Source of the DNA: Shewanella sp.
Lineage (GTDB): Bacteria; Pseudomonadota; Gammaproteobacteria; Enterobacterales; Shewanellaceae
Direction of reading: 5' to 3'
NCBI RefSeq assembly: GCF_013214165.1
Contig: NZ_JABSSM010000019.1
Span: 62,001 to 126,000 of the forward strand
Length of the DNA stretch: 64,000 nucleotides
The notes under the pieces are model-generated. The model did not search any database. It saw only the letters and a program-made list of their open reading frames with translations, and was not told the origin of the DNA. The translations under genes were made by a program, and so were the position numbers. Shown here piece by piece: positions 9,946-20,890 of the stretch. Within the stretch, counting starts at the first letter, position 1, and each line of letters opens with the position of its first letter.

Positions 9946-10707
9946 ATGATTCGCTTATGTATCATTTTATGTGTTTTTTTATCCTCTTTTTGTGTCCAAG
10001 CACAAAGACTCACGTACCTTGCCATCTCTTCCCAGGCCGAACCTTTTCAAATCATAGCTCAGCCTAACGCAGGAATAGTGACGGATATTCTGGCTGAGGC
10101 AGTACAAAACTTAGATATCACCTTCACCCAACGCGCTTACCCTTTTAAGCGTTACCTGCGAATGATGCATTCAGATCAATATCCCTTATGGATAAGTTAT
10201 GGCTCTCCAGCCTGGCAAGGTGCCTCAGAGCTAAATCTTCAAAGCCGGCACCTGTCCAAGGAGACGTTATTTGATGTCACCCATGTCTTAGTGGTGAAAG
10301 CCGACAGAAATTTTAACTTTGATTCTATCGAAGCACTTTTTGGTGAAAATGTGATAACCCTAGATGGTTTTCACTACCCAGGCCTTGATGAGTATTTTGC
10401 TAGCGGTGAAATAAATAAGCTAGCGGTGAGGAGTCATGAAAACGCCTTAACAGCGATCGAAAACAATCGAGGAATAGCTTTTGTTTCGATGAAAATCAGG
10501 GTGTTATATTCGATCAATAAAGCAGGTTTAGACCGCAACAAATTTAAAATCATCGACTTTTCTAGCATAGTCCCTCCCTATCCAATTCATCTATCCTATA
10601 GCCCTACGGTCGATGAGAAGACCAAACTGAGTATAGATGAAGCGATTGCCGAATTAAAAAAATCAGGAAAAATCAATCAAATAATCAAATTCTATCAAGG
10701 AATATAA
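9946..10707 (+). CDS. Periplasmic solute-binding protein (SBP_bac_3-like), orphan
   Basis: About 253 residues with a clear signal peptide (hydrophobic core LCIILCVFLSSF, cleavage near VQA-Q). The body resembles amino-acid-type binding proteins: a two-lobe layout with GIVTDILAEAV near the N-terminus, ending AIAELKKSGKINQIIKFYQG. No permease or ATPase is nearby. Such orphans are common in Shewanella and may be sensors or redundant binding proteins; the ligand cannot be told. A GTG just before the ATG is an alternative start. A terminator follows 29 bp downstream. Confidence 0.75.
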   Translation: MIRLCIILCVFLSSFCVQAQRLTYLAISSQAEPFQIIAQPNAGIVTDILAEAVQNLDITFTQRAYPFKRYLRMMHSDQYPLWISYGSPAWQGASELNLQSRHLSKETLFDVTHVLVVKADRNFNFDSIEALFGENVITLDGFHYPGLDEYFASGEINKLAVRSHENALTAIENNRGIAFVSMKIRVLYSINKAGLDRNKFKIIDFSSIVPPYPIHLSYSPTVDEKTKLSIDEAIAELKKSGKINQIIKFYQGI

Positions 10708-10735
10708 ACCACGGCTCGACAGCTCAATGGGAAGT

Positions 10736-10770
10736 GCAGCCCGACATACTCGAGGCGCTGCGGATTTTTT
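10736..10770 (+). terminator. Rho-independent terminator after the binding-protein gene
   Basis: GCAGC (10736-10740) pairs with GCTGC (10757-10761). CC/GG pairs inside extend the stem past a bulged C, and GGATTTTTT follows. Confidence 0.6.
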
Positions 10771-10945
10771 AGTCACTTCGAACTGGAAATGAGACAATCA
10801 GATCAGCCAAGTATTCAGAAAAAGTCACCCAAGAACAGTCTGTTCTCTTTTTAACATAGTGTTGGGAAATGTAAGTTCTGTTACAATCGACCCGATCATG
10901 TACACCTACTACAACCAATAACATAGACCCCAATATAAAAATCCT

Positions 10946-12052
10946 ATGAATCATTCAAACAAAGTTTTAGCAGTAAATGATGATCTGCCTATCCGCACAG
11001 ATAAGCCAGTTCATTCAGGCAAGGTTCGCAGTGTCTATTGGCTTACGGCTGAGGATAGTGCCCGCCTAATCGAACAGAAAGGTTACGACGTACCAAAAGA
11101 TACGCCGCTGGCCATCATGGTGATCAGCGATCGGATCTCGGCATTCGATTGTATCTGGCAAGCGGAAAATGGCCTCAACGGCGTACCCGGTAAAGGCGCT
11201 GCGCTCAATGCCATCTCTAGCCATTGGTTCAAGCTTTTCAAGGAGAAAGGTTTAGCCGATAGCCATATTCTGGACGTCCCGCACCCATTTGTTTGGATTG
11301 TACAAAAAGCTCAGCCCGTGATGGTTGAAGCTATCGCAAGACAGTTTATTACTGGCTCTATGTGGCGCGCCTACACCAAAGGTGAGCGTGAGTTCTGTGG
11401 CATCACATTGCCAGAAGGCCTCAAGAAAGACCAAAAGCTACCTGAGCTGTTAATCACGCCTTCTACCAAGGGTGTGCTTACCGGCCTTGAAGGCGTACCA
11501 GAGGCCGATGATGTCAACGTGTCACGTGCCGATCTCGAACGTCATCTAGAGGGCTTTAACTTCCATGTTAAGTCGGATATCGACTTGTACGAGAAGCTAT
11601 TGAAAGAAGGCTTTGCCGTGATCAGTGCAGCCCTTGCCGAGCAAGATCAAATCTTCATCGATACCAAGTTCGAGTTTGGCTATGTCAAAGGCGCCGATGG
11701 TAAAGAGAAACTCATCTATATGGATGAAGTGGGCACACCTGACAGCTCACGCATCTGGGATGGTCCTGCGCACCGTGAAGGTAATATCGTAGAAAAGTCG
11801 AAAGAAGGCTTCAGACAGTGGCTACTTAACCACTTCCCGGACCCGGACATACTGCTCAACAAGGAGCGTATGCCTGAGCGTTTCGCACTGGCACAAGCTA
11901 ACAAGCTACCGACCCAAGTGATGATGGATATCTCCAATACCTACATCGGCATCGCGGAAAAAGTCATCGGTGAGAAGCTCCACATCAGCGAGAACCCTAA
12001 GCAAGAGATCATCAATATTCTTCGCAATGAATATCAGTTAATTGCAGACTAA
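10946..12052 (+). CDS. purC: SAICAR synthetase (long gammaproteobacterial form)
   Basis: Ligates aspartate to CAIR in purine synthesis. At 368 residues it is the long form of Shewanella and Vibrio relatives; E. coli PurC has 237. Recognisable pieces include [10 protein letters not shown] (ATP site), [33 protein letters not shown] and [14 protein letters not shown]. The last 639 bp and downstream terminator are duplicated in damaged form at 28443-28996, 16 kb away. That makes this locus the left edge of the inserted island. Confidence 0.95.
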   Translation: MNHSNKVLAVNDDLPIRTDKPVHSGKVRSVYWLTAEDSARLIEQKGYDVPKDTPLAIMVISDRISAFDCIWQAENGLNGVPGKGAALNAISSHWFKLFKEKGLADSHILDVPHPFVWIVQKAQPVMVEAIARQFITGSMWRAYTKGEREFCGITLPEGLKKDQKLPELLITPSTKGVLTGLEGVPEADDVNVSRADLERHLEGFNFHVKSDIDLYEKLLKEGFAVISAALAEQDQIFIDTKFEFGYVKGADGKEKLIYMDEVGTPDSSRIWDGPAHREGNIVEKSKEGFRQWLLNHFPDPDILLNKERMPERFALAQANKLPTQVMMDISNTYIGIAEKVIGEKLHISENPKQEIINILRNEYQLIAD

Positions 12053-12123
12053 ACTCCGGTAATTAATGATGGGGGATAACGGCTGAGAGCGAGTCGCTTG
12101 GCTGGCATGATGACACTCAAATC

Positions 12124-12159
12124 AAGCCGTAAACTCTGCTAAGAGTTGGCGGCTTTTTT
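12124..12159 (+). terminator. purC terminator
   Basis: The outer stem AAGCCG/CGGCTT and inner stem AACTCT/AGAGTT (GCTA loop) are followed by six T. The same structure recurs downstream of the purC fragment at 28949-28985. Confidence 0.85.
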
Positions 12160-12279
12160 GTGTCTCAAACTACCCGGATCAGTGACCACACAAGTGATTA
12201 ATATTATTGATTAATCCATGAAAACACCCGGTAATATAACGACTTTTTGCTTACTTAATAGGATAATTTATTACTAGTC

Positions 12280-12690
12280 TGGTAGTTTTAAGCCCAGCCC
12301 ACACTGGAAACTCTCCAGCTAACTCGTCGGCTGCAAGTACAGGATATTTCGAGCTTCGATGTGAGCTTGTGCCCTTTAAAAATGGATGTTGTCGACATTA
12401 CAGCGGCCGGAAAAAGCTTCTGTCGTTGCTTTGGAAAGCATTCCTTGATTACTTTTCACTGCAAGTAAATAGTCACCGCCTTTATCTCATCCTCTGAGGG
12501 GATTTGACTAAGCTGAGGTTAGCCCAAATACGTCTGGGTAGTCGCACTTAGCAACCACGCCAGCAATGATAGTGCTGATCACTGTTATCGGGGATAACTT
12601 GCGCTTCTTGCACGTTTTAACGACTGAAGGGATAAGAGAGCAAAATTTGTCACCACGATCTGAACTGCTGCCACACAAACAACGCATCTA
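12280..12690 (-). mobile_element. Decayed ISAs1-family transposase relic
   Basis: In the 760-bp gap between purC and the trehalase, the minus strand encodes broken pieces of an ISAs1 (H-repeat) transposase. An N-terminal piece reads CKKRKLSPITVISTIIAGV. After a deletion and stops, DKGGDYLLAVKSNQG appears (about 12440-12490), the diagnostic ISAs1 stretch, and then AHIEARNILYLQ. No intact frame or terminal repeats remain. The flanks (12170-12280 and 12690-12812) show nothing recognisable. Confidence 0.6.
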
Positions 12691-12812
12691 AAAAATGTAC
12701 CATGGCGATAAGGGATTTGAAGTCTGCGTTAAATCGTTTTATTATTTAGTTTGAGGAGTAGCTGGCTCCTTATATTTAAAACGGGCCGTTACACAGTTGA
12801 ATTGATACCTCT

Positions 12813-14378
12813 TTATACCCTCGGAAATGGTGAATAATTACTATTTTTAAATTGTGATCTCAAGGCTAAATAAACACCATTAGTCCAGCCAAAACCGTCT
12901 TGTACATCATATTCTCCTCCTTTGGCTTCCTTCCTTTGCTGACAAACATTATACTTTTCCATAATTTTACCTGTTTGTTGAAAGTGTTCTGTTACTGTAT
13001 CGACCCAACGTTGCTGCACAGTAGTAGCTAAAGTGTTTTGTTGGTAATTTAATAATCCTTGTACAACAAACCAATGCAATGGAGCCCAACCATTGGGAGA
13101 ATCCCACTGTTGACTAGTATCAATCAAAGTAGTGATTAAACCTCCCGGCTTAAGAAACTCTTTGTTAATAACCTGACTGACCTGTTCAGCTTGTTTTACA
13201 TCGGCCAGTTCAACAAACAAAGGAAATATTCCCGCGAGTGATTTTACCGAACTGTTTGATTTTGTATCTACGTCATAGTCCATGTAGAATCCATTACCCT
13301 CTGACCACATATAGCCTTGAATCGCTGATTTTCTCATCGCCGCGTATCTTTCATAAACAAGACTCGTTTCCTTATCGCCAAGAATGTCATGATATTGTGC
13401 GAGTATTTTTTCTTGTTTATACAACAAACAGTTTAAATCAATAGGTAATATGCGGGTAGTACGAATAGACGCCAATGAATGATCGTCACCCAACCAGCGT
13501 GAACTAAAATCCCAGCCAGATTCACATGCAGCACGAATATTCAGATAAAATAAAGTTGAATCTTCAGGTTTCGACTCTTGATATAATAGAATATCTTCTC
13601 GATAGGACTCAGGCCTAGGAACAGCATTATCATCCCAGTACCGATTTAGAAAGTTACCGTCTGGCATTTTAACCACACGACTATGTTCAGTTTTATCTTC
13701 AAATAAAAGTTCTTTGCCCTTCATCCAAAAATTATATTCAGCTTCTATGCCGGCCATATTATTTTTTATAAATTCTTTCTCATCCTTTTGAAAAGGCAAC
13801 AACAATTCAACAAGCAAACATAAAATAGGGGGTTGCGATCTTGACAGGTAATAAGTTCTATTTCCATTAGGAATACAGCCATAACGTGACTGTAGATCTA
13901 AAAAGTTATTCAGCATTGACTCTGCCAAATCTAGATGACCAGATTCGACTAAACCTAAGGCAGTGAAAAAACTATCCCAATAATAAACTTCTCTAAATCG
14001 TCCTCCTGGGACAATATAAGGATTTTTTAACGCTAACAAAGAACCGGAAATATCTACATCAGCAGGTTTCTTTAGCAATTCCCACAAAGATTCAATGTGA
14101 TCATTAATACAAACTTTTCTACTGACTGCCCGTATTTCTTGATGTGCAACAATATCAAAGTATTGTTCGACAAAATTATTAACATCAAAGGCTGAATTGT
14201 TTTGTTTTTCTATCTGGTATTGTTGCAAAATATCACTATAAGCTATGAGTGGAATGGCATCAGCAAAATCCTTACTGTCATCAAACAAACCACTCATTTG
14301 TACCGTTTTAAACAAATCTGAGTCAAAAAAATGTAAACTTTCTTGAGCTTGTTTATCAAATAAATCATTGTTGGTCAT
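12813..14378 (-). CDS. treF: GH37 alpha,alpha-trehalase, cytoplasmic type
   Basis: Hydrolyses trehalose to two glucose. Both GH37 signatures are present: PGGRFREVYYWDSFF (near residue 123) and QWDSPNGWAP (near 422). GGEYDVQDGFGWTNG comes near the C-terminus. No signal peptide is seen, and the 521 residues match cytoplasmic TreF rather than periplasmic TreA. The ATG follows AGGGGAAGG. It lies 22 bp behind an MFS carrier gene, so uptake and cleavage form one operon preceded by a LacI-type palindrome. Confidence 0.9.
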   Translation of the reverse strand: MTNNDLFDKQAQESLHFFDSDLFKTVQMSGLFDDSKDFADAIPLIAYSDILQQYQIEKQNNSAFDVNNFVEQYFDIVAHQEIRAVSRKVCINDHIESLWELLKKPADVDISGSLLALKNPYIVPGGRFREVYYWDSFFTALGLVESGHLDLAESMLNNFLDLQSRYGCIPNGNRTYYLSRSQPPILCLLVELLLPFQKDEKEFIKNNMAGIEAEYNFWMKGKELLFEDKTEHSRVVKMPDGNFLNRYWDDNAVPRPESYREDILLYQESKPEDSTLFYLNIRAACESGWDFSSRWLGDDHSLASIRTTRILPIDLNCLLYKQEKILAQYHDILGDKETSLVYERYAAMRKSAIQGYMWSEGNGFYMDYDVDTKSNSSVKSLAGIFPLFVELADVKQAEQVSQVINKEFLKPGGLITTLIDTSQQWDSPNGWAPLHWFVVQGLLNYQQNTLATTVQQRWVDTVTEHFQQTGKIMEKYNVCQQRKEAKGGEYDVQDGFGWTNGVYLALRSQFKNSNYSPFPRV

Positions 14379-14400
14379 ACCTTCCCCTCGTAATTATGTT

Positions 14401-15630
14401 TTAAACAGAATGCTTGGCTGTTGTCACTTTGAAAAAGTACAAACTAACCACGAGACATCCCATAGGTATTAACGACAGGTAAAAGGCATTTTGACCACCA
14501 AGGGCTTGAAAGGAAAAACCGGTTATCATTGAACCTGTGGTACCGCCCAGTGCAGAGAAAACGACAATCAACCCCGTCATAGCAGCATGTTTTGAACGAG
14601 CTAAACTGGTTAACATTACTGAGTTGAGCACTGGATATATGGGTGCCATCATTAAACCAATGAGCGGAAATAAATATGCTACCGCGGGGGCATTAAGTAT
14701 ACTAGTCACTACAACCGTTGCTGGCTCCTGTGTTAATGGTAATAACATTATAATAATTAACGCCATGCCTACGAGACAAATATTTAAGAAAACATACCAA
14801 TTTATGTAACGGAGAATTTGCCCAGCCAATAGTCGACCAACGGCCAAGGACGCGGCAAAAATACTTGTCATTTGCACACTAACATTGGTTGGTAAACCTA
14901 ATACTTCACTGTTAAATGTCGGTAACCATGTACTTATTCCTTGCTCTATCAAAACATATAGAAAGATAGAAATAACAAAGATAAGCACCAGAGATTGATA
15001 ACTCATTTTTATCATCTCAATAAAATCGGCAAATATACTGTTGGGGGATGAGGCTTGATCAGCTTTTTTAATCGAAGAAAAGTAAACTAGTAATAATGTT
15101 ACTGAGGATAGGATTGCTAGCAGATAATAAACATCTAACCAATCTGTAGATTTTCCCGTTCCAGCGTCAATATAAAAACTAAATATCCAGTAACCAGACA
15201 AACTACCCAGCATAAATATTCCTTCAATGGTATTAAGTAATGAGGAATGAGATTTTACCGAGTCAGATAGCTGACCAACAATAGAATAAACAGCTATTTT
15301 AACAAAGGAAAATGATACACCAATACAAGCAAATAATAGCTTGATTACTATGAAACTTCCGAGTAAAGAAGTGAAAGCACAAGCTATGGTGACCAGCGTC
15401 AAACCTATCATTAAGGCAACTTTATAACCAATTCTGGGGATAATTGAGGCCACAAAAAATGAAACAAAAGCTATCGATAAGTCTTTAAAACCTTCCAATG
15501 AGCTCGCTTGTGGCTTACTGATATCAAAAGTATTAATCGATTGCAGAATGACAGTACCAACACTATTGAGAAGAATAGCAAACACAAAATAGCTTGCTGC
15601 AATAGCACTAATGGTAACAAAACGTGACAT
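14401..15630 (-). CDS. MFS sugar transporter (TsgA/FucP-like), probable trehalose importer
   Basis: Twelve-segment major facilitator protein of about 409 residues. An in-frame upstream extension to 15678 runs into the operator palindrome and has no ribosome-binding site, so I start at MSRFVTISAI; an ATG four codons upstream (15642) is equally possible. The lipophilic segments and IPRIGYKVALMIGL (motif-A-like loop after TM2) resemble the TsgA/FucP branch. Its operon with trehalase suggests it carries trehalose or a related disaccharide. Substrate is inferred from context only. Confidence 0.75.
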   Translation of the reverse strand: MSRFVTISAIAASYFVFAILLNSVGTVILQSINTFDISKPQASSLEGFKDLSIAFVSFFVASIIPRIGYKVALMIGLTLVTIACAFTSLLGSFIVIKLLFACIGVSFSFVKIAVYSIVGQLSDSVKSHSSLLNTIEGIFMLGSLSGYWIFSFYIDAGTGKSTDWLDVYYLLAILSSVTLLLVYFSSIKKADQASSPNSIFADFIEMIKMSYQSLVLIFVISIFLYVLIEQGISTWLPTFNSEVLGLPTNVSVQMTSIFAASLAVGRLLAGQILRYINWYVFLNICLVGMALIIIMLLPLTQEPATVVVTSILNAPAVAYLFPLIGLMMAPIYPVLNSVMLTSLARSKHAAMTGLIVVFSALGGTTGSMITGFSFQALGGQNAFYLSLIPMGCLVVSLYFFKVTTAKHSV

Positions 15631-15673
15631 AAATATACCCATATTTAAATAGTTAAAGCAGTTTACAACCAAA

Positions 15674-15707
15674 AACAAGAAAATGCAAACGATTGCATTT
15701 TCTTGTT
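15674..15707 (-). promoter_or_regulatory. LacI-type operator palindrome before the MFS-trehalase operon
   Basis: A perfect 15-bp inverted repeat (AACAAGAAAATGCAA / TTGCATTTTCTTGTT) around ACGA. Its core ATGCAAACGATTGCAT is the classic LacI/GalR-family operator shape with a central CG. It sits just upstream of the carrier gene, 1.8 kb from a LacI-family regulator. A related perfect site is at 28381-28396. Confidence 0.7.
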
Positions 15708-15929
15708 GAAAAAATAAGTTATTATAATTCTGTGTAATTTCAGTAGAATGTAAAAATTAATGACATGTGACAAGCTAATTTTATTTTGACCAAGCATTAA
15801 CGGATTTACAAACAGGAATCAGCCTACTGGCAAAGACGGCAATCTAGACAGGGTGAGCTCGCGAACGTTATCTGAGTGATTATAGTTAGATTGATGATAG
15901 GTTTCTTATCCTCTCTTTTTTCGATGGAA

Positions 15930-16590
15930 AATATGAATGTCGACACTTTTATGAACATATCTCAGTTCTAAAGACCCACACCAATCTGCGAAAAAAGTTA
16001 CCATTATTCGAAATTTTGTTTATAACTGTTGGTGCCTCGTTAGCAGGATCAGAGAGTCGACGAGATGGATAATACTTTGACGGGATCCATATAAATATGT
16101 TTAATAAGAAATCACTCACCTGTTCATGACACCATTGCTCGTGTGATTTCATGGCTTAAACCACAAGGATTCCAAAGTTACTTTATTGACTGGATGGAGT
16201 CCGTTGATCAGCCTAGTTAAGGTGAATTGAACGCCATTAATGGCAAGGTGCGACGAAGATCATACGATAAAGAATATCGTAGGAACATTTTCCACAGCCA
16301 ATAACCTAGGGCTTAATTAGGTTAAAACCGTCTTTATATCGATAAGTTATATTACTTACGAAGCTAAAGAAGAGCCGTCAGAGTATCGATATTATAGTTT
16401 GCCGCGGCGATTCAAGCTCACTGGGGGATCGAAATAGCCTACATTGGGTTCTAGATGTCTCACTTAATGAAGATGCATGCCAAATCTATCGTGAGAATGG
16501 TCCGAGGTAATTGCCTGTATGGAGCATATAGTATTGAATATGTAACGGTCAGAAGCCAATATAAAAAAGCGAATACTCATGCTCGTGTTA
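15930..16590 (+). mobile_element. Decayed ISAs1-family transposase relic (second copy, opposite orientation)
   Basis: Plus-strand fragments in three frames spell an ISAs1 transposase: EILFITVGASLAGSES (about 16009-16056), SWLKPQGFQSYFIDWMESV (about 16147-16200), AINGKVRRRSYDKEYRRN (about 16230-16290), then after a large internal deletion AHWGIE and VLDVSLNEDACQIYRENGP (about 16450-16510). Many stops and frameshifts show it is dead. Confidence 0.7.
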
Positions 16591-17505
16591 AACAACTCAC
16601 AGAGGTGGCTTTGAATGCCGAATTAGAGCATCATTTTGCTAACGAGCCTCACCCTATTATAAAAGTGGCCAAACAAGAAAAGTCATCAAAAAACTTCGAA
16701 CTCTAAACTCCAAGGACCGAAATGGTAGATTTGAGCCTCAACTCGTCAAGAAAGGCCACACTACCTTATCAGACGAAATAGATCGCAAAGTATTGTCGAT
16801 GTTCATTTCAGACATGAGCTATCACGTCATCAATGCCCATATTGAAGAAATGTACGGCATTAAGTTGCCACCACAAGGGTAAGTGCGGTGACTGACAAGA
16901 TTATTGCTGAGCTTAAGGCATGCAGCAAAGACCACTGGATAGCCATTATCCGGTAGTATGGCTCGATGCTATTGGTTATCAATCAAGTAAATGATCGCTA
17001 CATCAGTAAGCCTGTGTAGATGGGTTAACCGGCTTTCTAGAGGCGATCTCAGCCATCTGTTCTGCAACGAGGTATAATTCACCAGTTTCGTAACTCAATG
17101 AGGTCTGTGGCATATAAGATCAAAAAGACTTCATGGAAGTTGCAAAGTTCGTGAATCGTGTGCCGACAAAGGAAGCCGATGAATTAGTACTTGATCAACT
17201 AGAAGCTAAATGGGGCGAGTCATATTCGCTAGTAATCAACTCCTGGCATAGATAATGGCACCATCTATCGCATCACTTTAAGAACCCAGAACACATCAGG
17301 AAGGTCATATACATACCAAGGCTAGCTAGCTAGTCCATGCCCCATTTAGAAAACTAACGAAGACCAAGGGAGCATTCGAGAACTAAAATAGTTTGTTGAA
17401 GCTGCGGTATGCTGGCATATTAAAGCCATCGAGATATGGACGCTGTCCATCCACAAGTGGAGCGCTTGTGCATTTCTCAGCTAGCGATATATTTAGTAGG
17501 GTGCT
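16571..17505 (+). mobile_element. Decayed IS256-family transposase relic
   Basis: Directly after the ISAs1 relic, fragments match the IS256/Mutator order: ALNAELEHHFANEPH (16611-16655), NSKDRNGRFEPQLVKKG-type sequence near 16710-16750, MSYHVINAHIEEMYGIKLP (about 16810-16870), AVTDKIIAELK (about 16885), PVVWLDAI, and near the 3' end KAFENKIVC-like and IHKWSACAFLS-like pieces. It is frameshifted throughout. Together with the ISAs1 relic it fills the gene-free stretch 15708-17548. Confidence 0.6.
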
Positions 17506-17548
17506 TAGATAGCGTAATCACAGAATATTGAACACCCTCTAAAATATT

Positions 17549-18580
17549 TTAGCTGGATCTGGTCGAATTACGCTTAACCAACTCAATATCTATAACCACG
17601 GATTTTGCCTTTTCCCCATGAAACTGAGCCAATAATTGCTCGACCATGATATTCGCCGCCGCTTCGGTATTTTGTTTGATGGTAGTCAGTGCCGGATGAA
17701 ATAACTCTGCCATAGCAATATCATCAAAACCAACAATACCCACATCATTGGGGATATTGACATCACGCTCTTTTAACGCTTTTAACGCACCAAGAGCAAC
17801 CATATCACTTGCGGCAACAATAGCATCAAAAATGAGTCCTTGCTCGAAGATTAAGCTGCCTATTTTTTCATAAGCCACCTTACTGGTAATATCACAAGAT
17901 AGTATTAATTCATTGCTCATTTCAATCTTGTACTGCTTTAATGCCCTGCCATACCCCTTATAGCGTTCTCTCATTTCTGCATGTTCAGGATCACCAAGAA
18001 AAAGAATTCGTTGGTAACCAGAGTTTATTAAATGCTCTGTAGCTAAATAACCACCTAATTCATTATTACTACCTACCACAGCATAATTGGTTTTTGTGGT
18101 GGGATCACCCCAGACAACAAGCGGGGCACCAGAGTCAGCAACCTGTTCAATTTTTGTAGTGCTCTTACCTTGCCCTATGACAATTATTCCATCAGCTCGA
18201 CTACTACTGATAAAGTAGTTAGCCCAATCTTGTGTTGCCATAAATGAATTTGATAAAAGTAACTCATAACCTCTTTGATTTAACGCGTGATTTAAATCAC
18301 CCACCACTTTGAGCAAAAAAGGATCACTCGTGCTTTGAACAGTACTGTCGGTTAAATTTAAAATAACAGCAACTACATTTGTTTTTTGAGTTCGTAACAC
18401 ACTTGCAGCTCGATTTAAACTAAAATTATGTTCAGCTGCTAATGCTTGCAATCTTTGACGAGTTTCTTTTTTGATCAAGGAGCTATCTTTTAACGCCCTA
18501 GATACTGTTGAAGTAGAAACTCCTGCTAATTTAGCTAGCCCCGCTAAATTTAATTTATTTTCGTTAGCCAATGCACTCAC
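17549..18580 (-). CDS. LacI-family transcriptional regulator
   Basis: 343 residues. The N-terminal helix-turn-helix LNLAGLAKLAGVSTSTVSRALKD is a canonical LacI DNA-reading head (residues about 10-32). It is followed by a hinge and a periplasmic-binding-protein-like sensor domain with VGFDDIAMAEL near the C-terminus. The GTG at 18580 abuts AGGAA without spacing, so the in-frame TTG at 18571 is the better-spaced start. It sits between the trehalase-carrier operon and the TonB/glycosidase operon and is the likely binder of the TGCAAACGNTTGCA palindromes. Confidence 0.9.
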   Translation of the reverse strand: MSALANENKLNLAGLAKLAGVSTSTVSRALKDSSLIKKETRQRLQALAAEHNFSLNRAASVLRTQKTNVVAVILNLTDSTVQSTSDPFLLKVVGDLNHALNQRGYELLLSNSFMATQDWANYFISSSRADGIIVIGQGKSTTKIEQVADSGAPLVVWGDPTTKTNYAVVGSNNELGGYLATEHLINSGYQRILFLGDPEHAEMRERYKGYGRALKQYKIEMSNELILSCDITSKVAYEKIGSLIFEQGLIFDAIVAASDMVALGALKALKERDVNIPNDVGIVGFDDIAMAELFHPALTTIKQNTEAAANIMVEQLLAQFHGEKAKSVVIDIELVKRNSTRSS

Positions 18581-18639
18581 TTCCTGAGTTAGTAAAAGAT
18601 AAAACTATCAGATAATTATTACATAACTAGCGACTCATA

Positions 18640-18840
18640 GGTAGGAGCTAGATCTCAACAATAAACGACACCCGCTCAGCTAAAGTCACCAAGTAGCCGA
18701 CAGGCCCATAAACCATATCACCTGCCCAGTGGCCTATCTCTATTTTACCATCGACTTTACTTGATACCAATTGCTTGTACACTCTTTTATGCAATGAGTG
18801 TGACTTCTGACTCGACAAACATAATCCCAATCCAGAGATG
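18640..18840 (-). mobile_element. IS30-family transposase fragment
   Basis: A minus-strand 60-codon frame contains KVDGKIEIGHWAGDMVYGP followed by YLVTLAERVSF. This matches the IGHWEGDxVxG...LVTLVER stretch that begins the IS30 catalytic domain. Only this internal piece remains. Confidence 0.6.
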
Positions 18841-18959
18841 TTATCAGCTTAAACCAAGGGATCCTGTATAAGTTCATATGATAGGCTTGCTGTCATCGGC
18901 TAACATCCCCTGCAATTTTTCTATAAATAATCTGTGTTTTTAGGTTTTCATTTACGGTT

Positions 18960-19317
18960 AAGAGGATGAAGTTATTTGTAAAGAGTCAATGAGCATCCTT
19001 GAGCAGCTAAGGTTATTCGAATAATAAAATGTTTCTTTCTTTCATCTATCTGACCAATCAACATGCTTGACGGGCATCAATTGACCCACTAGCAGATAGG
19101 CAACACAGATATAGATATGATTAACTTTCTTCTGCAGATTAAGATTTTCACAATGCCTGTCGATGACACGCTTGCTCTTATGCATTCCTTTACAGACCTG
19201 TCGAATGTCTCGCCACCGTTCATTGAGCTTTCTATTGCTGCAAAGAGGATTAACCACAGCAATTTGTGCATGGAGGTCGAGACAATCGATAAGTATTTTG
19301 ATATACGTTTTTCGCAT
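18960..19317 (-). mobile_element. IS4-family transposase fragment
   Basis: The minus strand reads RKLNERWRDI, then KSKRVIDRHCENLNLQKKV, then LVGQLMPVKHVDWSD (19040-19090). This is the order found near the N-terminus of IS4-type transposases (conserved basic/Arg block, VDRLLGN, then VDWSD with the first catalytic Asp). The frame stops right after. With the IS30 fragment it occupies the gene-free 18581-19452. Confidence 0.5.
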
Positions 19318-19452
19318 TCATGACATTTATTCGGGGTTATTTTTTGCGCTAAATTTGATCACCAAATGCATGAATGCTCCCTTCTTTTAATTCTCTCATT
19401 TTACATTCATAATATTTTGTGGGATTTTTGTGGGACTGTTCATAATTCTAGC

Positions 19453-20757
19453 TTATTTAATGCCAAGAGTAGATCCCTTAACACCATAAAATATAATGTA
19501 TAAGTAACAAAAAACAGGAAGAATAAATGCAAGCTGTATGCCTATCAAATCTGCAAGCATACCTTGAAATAATGGAATAATAGCGCCGCCAGCGATAGAT
19601 AAACATAATATTCCCGACCCTTGCCCTGTTACTTTACCTAGATCTTTCACTGCTAACGTAAAAATAGTTGGAAACATAATCGAGTTACATAAACCTACGG
19701 CGAGAATTGCCCACATTGCGACTTGACCAGAAGACGTCATGGCAATAGTAATCAGTATCACAGAAGAAACAGCATTGAATACTAGTATTTTATTTGCTGC
19801 TACATAACGCATCGTTGCGGCACCAATAAAGCGACCAACCATTGCCCCTCCCCAGTAATAGGAAATATAATTTGCGGCATCAGCTTCAGCTAAACCAAGA
19901 ATATTATCTTCACCAAGAAACGAGATCAAAAAACTACCAATAGCAACTTCAGCGCCTACATAAACAAAAATACCAAGTGCACCTAACATCAGATGTGGGG
20001 TTTTCCATGCCGAGACAATATTATTGTCATCACACTTTACATCAGACTCGATTGAACCAATTGTTGGCAATTTCAAAAAAACAAATACAATGGCAAGACC
20101 AATCAAAATGCCGGCTAAGACTAAATAAGGTATTTGTACAGCTTCCGCTTCTTGTAATTTAATCGCTGCTTGTTCTGCAAGAGGTAATTGGCTCATTTCC
20201 TCTACCCCTAAACTTACCGCTGATAGAATAAACAAGCCGCCAAAAAAAGGGGCTATCGTAGTTCCTAAAGAGTTAAATGCTTGTGTGAGGTTTAAACGAC
20301 TTGAGGCTGTATTCACATCGCCAAGACTTGCAACATAAGGATTCGCTGCGACTTGTAAACAAGTGATACCAGAAGCGAGAACAAATAGTGCAAATAAAAA
20401 TAACGGATAAAGCTGATAACTTGCTGCAGGATAAAACAATATACAACCACTACCTGCAACCGTTAACCCTGTAACTATTGTCATCTTATACCCGATTTTC
20501 TTTATCAAACTGGCTGCTGGCATTGAAATAACAAAATAGGCCCCGAAAAAGAAAAACTGGATTAACATTGCCTGAGTATAATTTAATGAAAATACATTTT
20601 TTAAATGTGGGATTAAAATATCATTTAAACAGGCAACAAAACCCCACATAAAAAACAACGAGGTTAATATTACTAGAGGAAAATTGTAATTTTGTGATAC
20701 ATCTGATATTTTTACAGATTTTGTATTATCTGAATTAAGACGACTTCCAGTTATCAT
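19453..20757 (-). CDS. FucP-family MFS sugar/proton symporter (glucose/galactose type)
   Basis: 434 residues, twelve predicted membrane segments. The start of the transport domain, [21 protein letters not shown], is the family signature shared by L-fucose and glucose/galactose permeases (FucP, GluP/GlcP), and [11 protein letters not shown] matches the TM4-5 loop. It probably imports glucose released by the upstream glycosidase. It ends the run TonB receptor, halogenase-like, glycosidase, permease, all minus strand. The 130-bp gap before it shows no operator. Confidence 0.85.
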   Translation of the reverse strand: MITGSRLNSDNTKSVKISDVSQNYNFPLVILTSLFFMWGFVACLNDILIPHLKNVFSLNYTQAMLIQFFFFGAYFVISMPAASLIKKIGYKMTIVTGLTVAGSGCILFYPAASYQLYPLFLFALFVLASGITCLQVAANPYVASLGDVNTASSRLNLTQAFNSLGTTIAPFFGGLFILSAVSLGVEEMSQLPLAEQAAIKLQEAEAVQIPYLVLAGILIGLAIVFVFLKLPTIGSIESDVKCDDNNIVSAWKTPHLMLGALGIFVYVGAEVAIGSFLISFLGEDNILGLAEADAANYISYYWGGAMVGRFIGAATMRYVAANKILVFNAVSSVILITIAMTSSGQVAMWAILAVGLCNSIMFPTIFTLAVKDLGKVTGQGSGILCLSIAGGAIIPLFQGMLADLIGIQLAFILPVFCYLYIIFYGVKGSTLGIK

Positions 20758-20890
20758 GATTTACGCTCTTCATTGGCGGCTAGCTGAACCTGACAATTCA
20801 GGCCCAGCTGATATTAACGGTAATAATCACATCATACATAATAGTAATTTTTTGAAAAATATGACTTACCGCTACACTTTAACAGTCTTA

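Noticed and set aside
10708-10790. Possible tRNA-like sequence after the solute-binding gene (GGCTCGACAGCTC...)
   Set aside because: No complete cloverleaf or T-arm could be drawn; the hairpin with a T-run fits a terminator better.
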